A stretch of DNA of 64,000 nt from CAYNJG01 sp964397295 (lineage in GTDB: Bacteria; Planctomycetota; Planctomycetia; Pirellulales; Pirellulaceae), in the NCBI GenBank assembly GCA_964397295.1, contig CAYNJG010000002.1:1-64000 (forward strand), written 5' to 3'. A program made the position numbers and the translations under genes. The notes beneath the pieces are model-generated. The model did no database searches. It saw only the letters and a list, made by a program, of their open reading frames with translations, and had not been told where the DNA came from. Of the stretch, positions 52,617-61,143 are shown piece after piece. Numbering within the stretch: position 1 is the stretch's first letter; every line of letters starts with the position of its first letter.

Positions 52617-53131
52617 CCATGCGTCCAATACTATCGGGGTTGATTGCCGCTTGGATGGCATTTGCTTGTGTCTTGCCTGTCTACGCAGCGGGCGAAACGG
52701 ACAACGCAACGTCTAACGGCAAATCTCCCGAACTAATGATCCAAGAAGCGTCCACGATGCTTGAAGACGCAAAGGCCCTTTTGGCTGAAGCGAAAGCGGA
52801 ATCGGTCGACAAGGCGGCGGATGCTAACAACAGTGCATCAGGTGGTTTTTCCAAATTCGACGCGTTGATCGCAGGTCTCAGCATTTTTGTGCTCGCTGTG
52901 TTCGTCGGCTTCGAAGTGATTACAAAAGTTCCACCGACACTGCACACGCCACTGATGTCTGGTTCGAATGCGATTAGTGGCATCACCGTTGTCGGTGCAT
53001 TGCTCGTTGCTGGCCGAAGTGATAACGGTTTTGCTTGGCTGTTAGGTTTGTTGGCTGTTGTGTTCGCCATGATCAATGTGATCGGTGGGTTTTGGGTCAC
53101 GCACCGTATGTTGTCCATGTTTAAACGTTAG
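52613..53131 (+). CDS. pntAB: NAD(P) transhydrogenase alpha subunit, membrane part
   Basis: 172 residues. A signal-like helix (LSGLIAAWMAFACVLPVYAA) is followed by an acidic, helical linker (EASTMLEDAKALLAEAKAES) that is unusual for this subunit. Three membrane helices follow (FDALIAGLSIFVLAVFVGFE; SGITVVGALLVAGR; LGLLAVVFAMINVIGGFWVT), with the typical VPPTLHTPLMSGSNAISGI motif. It is the proton-translocating part between pntAA and pntB. Start overlaps pntAA by ATGA. Confidence 0.93.
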   Translation: MTMRPILSGLIAAWMAFACVLPVYAAGETDNATSNGKSPELMIQEASTMLEDAKALLAEAKAESVDKAADANNSASGGFSKFDALIAGLSIFVLAVFVGFEVITKVPPTLHTPLMSGSNAISGITVVGALLVAGRSDNGFAWLLGLLAVVFAMINVIGGFWVTHRMLSMFKR

Positions 53132-53151
53132 TTAGGTCGAGGCATTCACGC

Positions 53152-54537
53152 GTGGCAAAACTCGCTTACTTGATATCTGCCGTGTTGTTCATTATCGGCC
53201 TTAAGCAGATGGCACGACCACGAACGGCCGTGCGCGGGAACACGCTTGGCGCAGCGGCAATGCTTCTCGCTGGGTTAGTCACGTTCGGCCACGTCTTCGC
53301 TAGCGCAGGATGGATCAACTTATTCTTCATCATCGTCGCGCTCGCCGTGGGCGGCGCGGTTGGTGCAGTACTAGCTAAACGAGTCGAGATGACTCAGATG
53401 CCGCAACTGGTGGCGATATTCAATGGCTTTGGCGGTATTGCTTCGGTTTTCGTTGCCGGCAGCGAGATGTCTCGTGCGGGAGCGGCCATGTCCACGACCG
53501 ACGTACTGATTGCGACTGGACTGTCGGGAATCATCGGCGCCGTGACATTTACCGGCAGCCTTGTAGCATTCGGCAAGCTGCAAGAGCTCGAAATGTTCCG
53601 CAAGCCGTTGGCGATATCAAACGGACAAATGATCAACGCAGGCCTCGCCGCACTTTGCATGATCTTAATGTTGGCTTTCATCTCAACAGGTTCGTCGTTC
53701 GTGTTTTGGCTGATCGTAATAGCCGCGTCTGTGCTTGGCGTTTTACTTGTCGGACCGATCGGCGGAGCTGACATGCCCGTCGTGATAGCGTTGCTGAACT
53801 CCTATTCGGGTATCGCTGCCGCCGCAACTGGGTTTGTTGTCAACAACAACGTTTTGATTATCGCTGGCTCATTGGTCGGAGCATCCGGCATTATCTTGAC
53901 CCAGATTATGTGCAAAGCCATGAACCGTTCGCTCACCAACGTTCTGTTCGGCGTCATGGATGGCGGTTCATCGAGCCAGGGCGATGTTGACGAGATCTAC
54001 GCCAATGTTCGCAGTACTTCCGCCGACGACGTGGCAATGATCCTAGATACTGCGCAACGCGTAGTTGTGGTTCCAGGCTACGGCATGGCGGTGGCACAAG
54101 CCCAGCACGCTGTCCGCGACATGGCAAACCTACTCGCAGCTCAAGACATAAACGTTGAATACGCTATCCATCCGGTCGCCGGTCGCATGCCTGGTCACAT
54201 GAACGTCTTGCTTGCCGAAGCGGACGTTCCCTACGACAAGCTGCTGGAAATGGACACGATTAACCCAACGATGGAAACCGTTGATGTGGCGATTGTGATT
54301 GGAGCCAACGACGTTGTGAACCCTGTCGCGAAGACAGACCCAGACAGCCCCATCGCTGGAATGCCCATCATTGATGTGGACAAAGCACGAACGGTTGTCG
54401 TTATCAAGCGAAGCCTGAGTCCCGGCTTCGCAAAAATCCCTAATCCGCTGTTCGCCGCGGACAACACGCTCATGCTTTTCGGTGACGGAAAGAAAGCCAT
54501 TCTGGATATCGTGGCAGCGATAAAAGAAAACGCTTAA
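53152..54537 (+). CDS. pntB: NAD(P) transhydrogenase beta subunit
   Basis: 461 residues with a GTG start. The first 250 residues are membrane helices with the motif NGFGGIASVFVAGSEM and MPVVIALLNSYSGIAAAATG. The NADP-binding domain III has VVVPGYGMAVAQAQHAVRDM, YAIHPVAGRMPGHMNVLLAE and DVAIVIGANDVVNP. With pntAA and pntAB it couples proton entry to NADPH formation from NADH. It follows pntAB by 20 bp. Confidence 0.96.
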   Translation: MAKLAYLISAVLFIIGLKQMARPRTAVRGNTLGAAAMLLAGLVTFGHVFASAGWINLFFIIVALAVGGAVGAVLAKRVEMTQMPQLVAIFNGFGGIASVFVAGSEMSRAGAAMSTTDVLIATGLSGIIGAVTFTGSLVAFGKLQELEMFRKPLAISNGQMINAGLAALCMILMLAFISTGSSFVFWLIVIAASVLGVLLVGPIGGADMPVVIALLNSYSGIAAAATGFVVNNNVLIIAGSLVGASGIILTQIMCKAMNRSLTNVLFGVMDGGSSSQGDVDEIYANVRSTSADDVAMILDTAQRVVVVPGYGMAVAQAQHAVRDMANLLAAQDINVEYAIHPVAGRMPGHMNVLLAEADVPYDKLLEMDTINPTMETVDVAIVIGANDVVNPVAKTDPDSPIAGMPIIDVDKARTVVVIKRSLSPGFAKIPNPLFAADNTLMLFGDGKKAILDIVAAIKENA

Positions 54538-54809
54538 CCGCGAATGTACCTCGTCTCACATCAAATTGTGGACGGCTCCAATCGAGTACGTTTTTGTCAG
54601 ATTCGTTGTGCTACCCCCTCATCTGCTAACGGGGATTGACACACTAACGCGCACTGGAATGTCCCTCCCGCTGGATCTGCGGCATGTTCAGTTTTACTCC
54701 TTGAAACGCTCCAATTCACGGTTATGTTAAGAAACGAGACTGTGAGGATTGTGACGATTGATCCGCACGACCGGTTACTAAATTGAATGAGAGTGATAAG
54801 AGGAATCAT

Positions 54810-56366
54810 ATGAGAACAATTGTTACAGTTTTTGCGATAACTGCTCTTTGTGCGAGCAGCCTTTTCGCCGACGGGAATTCCGCAACCCAACCCGCAAGTT
54901 ATGACGTTAATCGTGTTGGTGCTGTAGCTCCAACAATGGACGGTGTTGTTTCACCAGGAGAGTGGGACGCGGCCTCAGCTGCAGCTGGTGACTGGATTAA
55001 CCTACGAGCAGACACACCTGATAGTCACAACCTACGTTTCCAGATGTTGTGGGACGACACGTATCTCTACGTCCTAGGTCAAACCGACTACGACAACTTT
55101 GTAGAGGGCGTCGAAACAGAAGATGTTGAGTTCGCACCCAACAATCCTGACTTTAACGGTGGCGGATATAATCCAAACTTCTACTTTGATCCTAACACGG
55201 ACAACGAAGAACTTTGGATCGGAATCGATGGACCTTTAGAAGATCGTCCTACACGCGCCCACCCTTCGGTGGACGGCTATCAAATCGCATGGGACGTTCA
55301 CCTTGGACACGCTGAGCGTCGACCAACAGAAGGCGAACCAGAGCAATGGCTACGGGATCCGCTAGATGCCGACGGTGAATCAGTCAACGACTACTTTGGT
55401 GGTCTTTTCTTAGAAGCGCACGCAAATAATCCTTTCGGCAACCAAGGTGCTCCAGGCAGCTCTTGGACTCGAGCCGATGACGGACCAAACGGAAATCATC
55501 GTGACGATGCTCTTCCGGGTTTGATGTACGCTCAAAACGCAAGCAACGATGATCTGAACGGCACCGGTGTTGCTGGTGCTATTTGGGAATGGCAGATTCC
55601 TTGGACAGTCTTCGACGCAACAAACCCAAACAAATTGGTAACTGCGGATGAGGCAGCAGACCGACCAGAATTTGTTGTGGACGATCGCGAAGAAATCTTG
55701 ATTCCAATGGATTCACCTGATTTCGACCCAGAATTCCCCGATGACGTGATGCCCAACCCTGACTTCGGAGAGGAAGTTCTGAACACGGGTCAAATTGCTG
55801 GCATTCCCGCATTCATTGGAAACGAAGGGGAACCTGATCTTCGCTTCGCGGATCCGACTTCAGACGTTTTCATTGACAGTGGTTTGTACGCTGTTAATGG
55901 ACCCGAAGCCGGAGATACATGGGCTTTCGAAACGTCCGTGATTACCAACGATACTGCCGACAACTTCCTCCCCAGCTGGTCAGAACCACTTGGTGGTGAT
56001 CCAACGCGCGGTGGTTCGTTCGCTCCTTGGGGTCAAGTAGGTCACGGCATGCTCAACTTCATCGGCGCCGACACTGCAGTTTGTTCGGTACCTGAAGGCG
56101 GCATTTTGGGTGACCTCGATAGTGACGGAACGGTTGCATTCGCTGACTTCTTGGTCTTGTCGCAGAACTTCGGTGCGACCGATACGCCGTACGAAAGTGG
56201 TGACATCGATTGCGACGGTGCAGTAGCATTCGCTGACTTCTTGGTCTTGTCACAAAACTTTGGTCAGTCGGCAGCTGGTGCAGCAGCTTCGGTACCAGAG
56301 CCAAGCGGCAGCATCCTGTTCTTGATCGGCGGTCTTGTGGCTCTGTCACGCCGTCGTCGTGCATAG
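54810..56366 (+). CDS. CBM9-like secreted protein with dockerin-like and PEP-CTERM ends
   Basis: 518 residues from the ATG at 54810; AGAGGA lies upstream. Signal peptide (TIVTVFAITALCASSLFADG). The first domain starts APTMDGVVSPGEWDAASAAA and MLWDDTYLYVLGQTDYDNF, the pattern of a family 9 carbohydrate-binding (DOMON-like) domain. Acidic loops (EDVEFAPNNPDFNGGGYNPN) may bind calcium. Near the C-terminus two dockerin-like units, DLDSDGTVAFADFLVLSQNF and DIDCDGAVAFADFLVLSQNF, are nearly identical and precede the sorting signal VPEPSGSILFLIGG with RRRRA. Likely surface-bound or in the periplasm, binding a polysaccharide. Confidence 0.9.
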   Translation: MRTIVTVFAITALCASSLFADGNSATQPASYDVNRVGAVAPTMDGVVSPGEWDAASAAAGDWINLRADTPDSHNLRFQMLWDDTYLYVLGQTDYDNFVEGVETEDVEFAPNNPDFNGGGYNPNFYFDPNTDNEELWIGIDGPLEDRPTRAHPSVDGYQIAWDVHLGHAERRPTEGEPEQWLRDPLDADGESVNDYFGGLFLEAHANNPFGNQGAPGSSWTRADDGPNGNHRDDALPGLMYAQNASNDDLNGTGVAGAIWEWQIPWTVFDATNPNKLVTADEAADRPEFVVDDREEILIPMDSPDFDPEFPDDVMPNPDFGEEVLNTGQIAGIPAFIGNEGEPDLRFADPTSDVFIDSGLYAVNGPEAGDTWAFETSVITNDTADNFLPSWSEPLGGDPTRGGSFAPWGQVGHGMLNFIGADTAVCSVPEGGILGDLDSDGTVAFADFLVLSQNFGATDTPYESGDIDCDGAVAFADFLVLSQNFGQSAAGAAASVPEPSGSILFLIGGLVALSRRRRA

Positions 56367-56400
56367 TCGACTGTAAAAAAGTCGAACTTAAGAAATTTGA

Positions 56401-56430
56401 AGCGGCCATTTTCGAATGGCCGCTTTTTTT
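56401..56430 (+). terminator. Rho-independent terminator after the CBM9-like gene
   Basis: AGCGGCCATT (56401-56410), loop TTCG, AATGGCCGCT (56415-56424) and a run of T to 56430. A textbook stem with a UUCG tetraloop, 34 bp after the stop. It separates the gene from the PSD1 operon. Confidence 0.93.
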
Positions 56431-56481
56431 ATGCGCTGAGTTCGCCCAGCATCACCTCATAAATGCAGCTAGAATCGAGAC

Positions 56482-59304
56482 ATGAGATCTCATGCGGTCA
56501 TCTTCTGGATAGCAGTTTTGACACTGGCGCTCGTTCCGATCGCTGTCCACGCTGCCACTCCCAACGAAGAACTGTTCGTGCGGCGTGTGGCTCCGCTGTT
56601 GCGTGAAAAATGCATCGCCTGCCACGGAGGCGACCCAAATGAAATCGAAGGCGGTCTCGACCTACGAACACTCGAAACGGCTCAAGCAGGCGGAGACAGT
56701 GAAGAAAGTGCAATCGTGCTTGGCAAACCCGAACTAAGCCCCGTCTTACTCGCCGCAAAACGCGAAAGTGATGACTGGTCTCCGATGCCACCCAAGGAAG
56801 CCGAAAAGCTAACCGAAGAACAACTGAATTGGTTGCACGATTGGATAGCAGCCGGCGCGGATTGGCCGACCGAAAAACGCCAAGCCCAGATTCAATCAAC
56901 CAACGCTGACGCCTGGTCCGCCGAAGATGGAATTCCGGTCGCCACGTCCGGCGGGCTCGACAAGGAATGGACCAATCGTCGATACAAGCCGGAAGCACTC
57001 TGGGCCTACCAAAAAGTCCAAAAGCCCGGCGTGCCCGACGAAGCAACGGCGATTGATTGGTTGCTGAGTAAAAACATGCCTATAGATGTAGCTCGGCGTG
57101 CCGATCGGGTCACGCTGATTCGCCGCGCTACGTTCGATTTGATCGGGCTTCCGCCAACCCTCAAAGAAGTTGCTGCGTTTCAAAACGACGAGCGACGGGA
57201 TGAGGAAGCCTTCGCAGCGTTGGTCGAGCGACTGCTGGCTTCAAAACACTACGGAGAACGGATGGCGCAGCATTGGCTGGACGTCACACGTTACGCCGAT
57301 TCGTCCGGCCTCGCCAATGACTTCGAGCGTGGCAACGCATGGCGTTACCGCGACTATGTCGTTCGCGCTTTCAATGAAGACAAGCCCTATGACGAATTCA
57401 TTCGAGAACAAATCGCGGGCGACGAAATCGATTCGAACGATCCGGAACACATCATCGCAACGGGATTTCTGCGCATGGGACCGTGGGAACTTACCGGCAT
57501 GGAAGTCGCCAAAGTTGCTCGGCAACGATTTTTGGATGACGTCACCAACAGCGTGGGCGAAGTTTTCCTGGCTCACTCGCTTCAGTGTGCGAGGTGTCAC
57601 GATCACAAGTTCGATCCCGTGCCCACCCGCGATTACTATTCCGTCCAAGCCGTTTTCGCAACCACGCAATTGGTCGAACGAAAGGCAGCATTTTTGCCAG
57701 GCGAAAACACCGCGGGCTTTGAAGAACGTAGTGCATTGACACGTGCGAGAGATGCTTATCGAGCCAAATTGAAAGAGCTGGACGGCATCATGCAACACAA
57801 TGCCAAAAAATGGTTCAGCGACAAGAACTTACCGTCGGACAATTGGGATGCCGCAATCGCAAAAGCAAAAGAGGGGAACGCTGACCACGTCTTCAACGCT
57901 GCTCGAACCGCGATGAGAAAGCAGGGCTTTGAAGAAGAAGCATACCCACCCAAACTCGTCGGGTTTCTGCCCGAACAGTTTGGTATGGAGCGAGTGGCCA
58001 GAAAAGGTATCCAACGATTAAGTTGGCAGCTCGACCGCTACAAACCCTTCGCGCTAAGCGTCTACAACGGCAGCACGCCAAACAAGTCTTCGATTAGTTC
58101 TCCAACACGTATCCCCGAGAACACCAGCGCGGGTGAACGAGAACAAACTTGCATCCTTGCCGGCGGCGATCCGTTTTCTCCAACCGAGGCGGTGCAGCCG
58201 AGTGGACTTAGCGTACTTGAGCTTTGTGGATTGGAAACACCATCGATCGAAGATGAAATCGATGGCAAACGTCTCGCGCTCGCAAAATGGGTTTCAGATC
58301 CGCAAAACAGCCTCACAACTCGCGCGATCGTGAATCGCATTTGGATGTGGCACTTCAACCAACCCATCGCCGGCAATCCGAATAACTTCGGTGGAACTGG
58401 AAAACCTCCCACACATCCACAGCTACTCGATTGGCTTGCCGCAACATTGGTAGAAGACGGTTGGTCTTGGAAATCACTTCACCGTCGCATCATGAATTCC
58501 GATGCGTATTGTCGAAGTTCGGAGCACCACGATCCGAAGTCGCTCCGAGAAAAAGATCCGCTTGACCAAAGTTACGCGCGGTTTCGATCACGACGTCTGT
58601 CTGCGGAAGAAATGCGAGACGCGCAGCTAAGCGTTACCGACGAACTCAATCCGACAATCGGTGGGATCCCCTGTCGTCCAGAAATAAACATCGAAGTAGC
58701 GCTGCAACCGAGGCAAGTCATGGGCACGTTTGCCGCGGCGTGGGTCCCAAGTGCAAAGCCCAGCCAGCGACATCGCCGATCAATCTACACACTCAAATTG
58801 CGAGGGTTGGCGGATCCTCTGTTCGAGGTGTTCAACTCGCCAGCGCGAGATTTTTCGTGCGAACAGCGAGACGCGTCCATCGTTACGCCGCAAGTCTTTA
58901 GTTTGTTCAACGGCAAAGCTACTCACTCCAGAGCATTGGCATTAGCTAATCGCGTTGTCAGCGAAACTGATTCCGACGAAGCAGCGGTGCGCAAGATCTT
59001 TCTACTCGCGTATTCTCGTCCACCGAGTCCAGACGAATTACGAACTTGCCTAGAACACTGGCGCACGATTGAACGAGACTTAGCAAACGCTGATCCACCG
59101 AAACAATTCACACCGCCTCGTGAAGTCGTCCGTGATGCGATCGAAGAAAACACAGGCGAACAATTCTCGTTTGCGGAACGGTTGTTCGGCTACGACGATT
59201 TTGAACCTGACCTGCAACCGGCAGACGTGGGAGTGCACGTTCGAGCCTTGTCGGACATTTGTCTTGTCATTTTCAACTCCAACGAATTCGTTTACGTCTA
59301 CTAA
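56482..59304 (+). CDS. PSD1, DUF1549 and DUF1553 planctomycete cytochrome protein
   Basis: 940 residues with a signal peptide (VIFWIAVLTLALVPIAVHAA). The PSD1 domain has the haem-binding CIACH at 44-48. The DUF1549 domain follows (IRRATFDLIGLPPTLKEVAA; HWLDVTRYADSSGLANDFER; CARCHDHKFDPVPTRDYYSV). The DUF1553 domain starts near FVDPQNSLTTRAIVNRIWMW-like sequence (here LAKWVSDPQNSLTTRAIVNR) and ends in the SLEAEEMRDAQLSV-like region. These proteins occur in planctomycetes with a DUF1501 partner and are thought to act on sulfated or complex polysaccharides; the reaction is not known. The DUF1501 gene starts 21 bp downstream. Confidence 0.94.
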   Translation: MRSHAVIFWIAVLTLALVPIAVHAATPNEELFVRRVAPLLREKCIACHGGDPNEIEGGLDLRTLETAQAGGDSEESAIVLGKPELSPVLLAAKRESDDWSPMPPKEAEKLTEEQLNWLHDWIAAGADWPTEKRQAQIQSTNADAWSAEDGIPVATSGGLDKEWTNRRYKPEALWAYQKVQKPGVPDEATAIDWLLSKNMPIDVARRADRVTLIRRATFDLIGLPPTLKEVAAFQNDERRDEEAFAALVERLLASKHYGERMAQHWLDVTRYADSSGLANDFERGNAWRYRDYVVRAFNEDKPYDEFIREQIAGDEIDSNDPEHIIATGFLRMGPWELTGMEVAKVARQRFLDDVTNSVGEVFLAHSLQCARCHDHKFDPVPTRDYYSVQAVFATTQLVERKAAFLPGENTAGFEERSALTRARDAYRAKLKELDGIMQHNAKKWFSDKNLPSDNWDAAIAKAKEGNADHVFNAARTAMRKQGFEEEAYPPKLVGFLPEQFGMERVARKGIQRLSWQLDRYKPFALSVYNGSTPNKSSISSPTRIPENTSAGEREQTCILAGGDPFSPTEAVQPSGLSVLELCGLETPSIEDEIDGKRLALAKWVSDPQNSLTTRAIVNRIWMWHFNQPIAGNPNNFGGTGKPPTHPQLLDWLAATLVEDGWSWKSLHRRIMNSDAYCRSSEHHDPKSLREKDPLDQSYARFRSRRLSAEEMRDAQLSVTDELNPTIGGIPCRPEINIEVALQPRQVMGTFAAAWVPSAKPSQRHRRSIYTLKLRGLADPLFEVFNSPARDFSCEQRDASIVTPQVFSLFNGKATHSRALALANRVVSETDSDEAAVRKIFLLAYSRPPSPDELRTCLEHWRTIERDLANADPPKQFTPPREVVRDAIEENTGEQFSFAERLFGYDDFEPDLQPADVGVHVRALSDICLVIFNSNEFVYVY

Positions 59305-59325
59305 CGACGAAGGAGAATGCCAACA

Positions 59326-60720
59326 ATGTTTCGACGTGACTTTCTCTACGGTCTAGGCGCGTCATTGGGAAGCCACGCATTTACCGCGATGATGGCCAGT
59401 GAATTGGCGGCAGACGAGTCTGGGGAAACTCCCTACAAAAAACGCGAGCAGCACTTTGCGTCGAAGGCAAAGAACTGCATCTTCCTGATGATGGAGGGCG
59501 GACCTTCCCACATCGATACGTTCGATCCCAAACCGAAATTGTCAGAACTCCACCTGCAAGAGTTCGTACGTGCGGGTAAGCAAAAGTCCGCGATGGAAAG
59601 CGGCAAACGCTACTATGTTCAAAGTCCGTTTCAGTTTCGTAAAGCGGGTCAAAGTGGCGCGGACATGGCGGAAACGTGGGAGCACCTAGCGGGCGTTGCA
59701 GATGACATCTGTTTTTATCGCGGCTGCCAAGTCGATAGTGTCAATCATCCGACGGCGATGTACCAAATGAATTGCGGAAACCGCTTCGGCGGTGAACCTG
59801 CGATGGGAGCGTGGGTGAATTACGGTTTGGGTTCGATGAACGATAACCTGCCGGGATTCGTCGTGCTGCCATCGGTTTCGTACCCGCAAGGTGGCGCCGC
59901 AAACTGGAGCAACGGATTTCTCCCAGCAGACTATCAAGGCACGCCGCTTCGCCCCAAAGGATCTCCAATTCTCGACCTTCAACCGCCCGCAGGTTTTACT
60001 GCGCAGCGACAGCGAAAAAACCTCGACCTGCTGCAGCAACTAAACTCGAAACACGCTGAACACCATCCGAGCGATACCGACCTTCAAGCGCGAATGCAAA
60101 CGTACGAATTGGCCTATCGGATGCAAACACAGATTCCCGACGTGCTTAGCATCGAGGGCGAATCAAAAAAGACGCTCGAGCAATACGGAATAGACTCGAA
60201 ACCCGCCGACCAGTTCGGCAGAAAGTGCTTGTTGGCGCGGAAGCTAATCGAGAAGGGCGTGCGATTCGTTCAGCTGTATCATGGAACGTGGGACAGCCAC
60301 GACTACATTGCTCGAGCTCACCGCAACCTCGTCCAGGCCGTTGACCAACCGATCACCGCGTTGATCTCCGATTTGAAACAGCGTGGGTTGCTCGACAGTA
60401 CGTTGATCGTATGGTGTGGTGAGTTTGGGCGATCGCCTGATAACGGCGTACGGGGCGGAACAGCTTATGGACGTGATCACAATCCATCAGCGATGACGGT
60501 GTGGCTTGCGGGAGGCGGTTGCAACGCTGGTCACACGATTGGTGCCACCGACGAAACGGGCGCCAAAGCTGTCGAAAACGTACATCATGTCCGCGACTTA
60601 CACGTGACGTTGTTACGTCTTCTAGGTTTAGACGACAACCGATTGACCTTCTATCATGCAGGACGCTTCAAGCAGCTAAGTCAGTTCGGCGGGAAAGTCA
60701 TTGAGGATTTGATCGCCTAA
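59326..60720 (+). CDS. DUF1501 (sulfatase-like) protein
   Basis: 464 residues from the ATG at 59326, chosen because AGGAG lies 9 nt upstream; the ATG at 59317 would be only 1 nt from it. The leader FRRDFLYGLGASLGS is a Tat-type signal, so it is exported folded. DUF1501 motifs: NCIFLMMEGGPSHIDTFDPK, DDICFYRGCQVDSVNHPTAM, FVQLYHGTWDSHD, and WCGEFGRSPDNGVRGG. The fold is alkaline-phosphatase/sulfatase-like and is usually paired with PSD1 proteins, as here. Activity unknown. Confidence 0.93.
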   Translation: MFRRDFLYGLGASLGSHAFTAMMASELAADESGETPYKKREQHFASKAKNCIFLMMEGGPSHIDTFDPKPKLSELHLQEFVRAGKQKSAMESGKRYYVQSPFQFRKAGQSGADMAETWEHLAGVADDICFYRGCQVDSVNHPTAMYQMNCGNRFGGEPAMGAWVNYGLGSMNDNLPGFVVLPSVSYPQGGAANWSNGFLPADYQGTPLRPKGSPILDLQPPAGFTAQRQRKNLDLLQQLNSKHAEHHPSDTDLQARMQTYELAYRMQTQIPDVLSIEGESKKTLEQYGIDSKPADQFGRKCLLARKLIEKGVRFVQLYHGTWDSHDYIARAHRNLVQAVDQPITALISDLKQRGLLDSTLIVWCGEFGRSPDNGVRGGTAYGRDHNPSAMTVWLAGGGCNAGHTIGATDETGAKAVENVHHVRDLHVTLLRLLGLDDNRLTFYHAGRFKQLSQFGGKVIEDLIA

Positions 60721-60736
60721 GTAAAGAAGGTCGAAA

Positions 60737-61114
60737 ATGATTACCGGACTGCATCACGCACAAATCACCGTTCCTCCCAAAAAAGTCGACGCGTGTCGAG
60801 AATTTTATTGCGGTGTTCTGGGTCTCGAAGAAGTTCCAAAGCCGAAAAGCCTTCAAGGCCGCGGGGGATTTTGGCTGGCCGTCGGAAGCCATAGTGTGCA
60901 CGTTGGCATCGAAGACGGTGTCGATCGAGCAAAAACGAAAGCGCACATCGCGTACGAGGTGCGTGATCTTCATCTATGGCGTAGCAAGCTCGCTGCAATT
61001 GACGTCGAAGTGATTGACGGAGTCCCTATTCCAGGTTTCGATCGGTTCGAGTTTCGTGATCCATTCGGAAATCGCGTCGAACTCATTGAACCTATCGACC
61101 AAGAATCAAACTAG
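60737..61114 (+). CDS. VOC-family (glyoxalase-like) protein
   Basis: 125 residues. The two half-domains are visible: MITGLHHAQITVPPKKVDAC with REFYCGVLGLEEV, and FEFRDPFGNRVELIEP. The metal-binding histidine could be H6 or H7 and the glutamate lies in RVELIE. The gene follows the DUF1501 gene by 16 bp and probably belongs to the same operon. The substrate is unknown; a role with the polysaccharide genes is inference only. Confidence 0.85.
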   Translation: MITGLHHAQITVPPKKVDACREFYCGVLGLEEVPKPKSLQGRGGFWLAVGSHSVHVGIEDGVDRAKTKAHIAYEVRDLHLWRSKLAAIDVEVIDGVPIPGFDRFEFRDPFGNRVELIEPIDQESN

Positions 61115-61143
61115 GGACTCCATCTCATCTGTTGCTATCGAGA

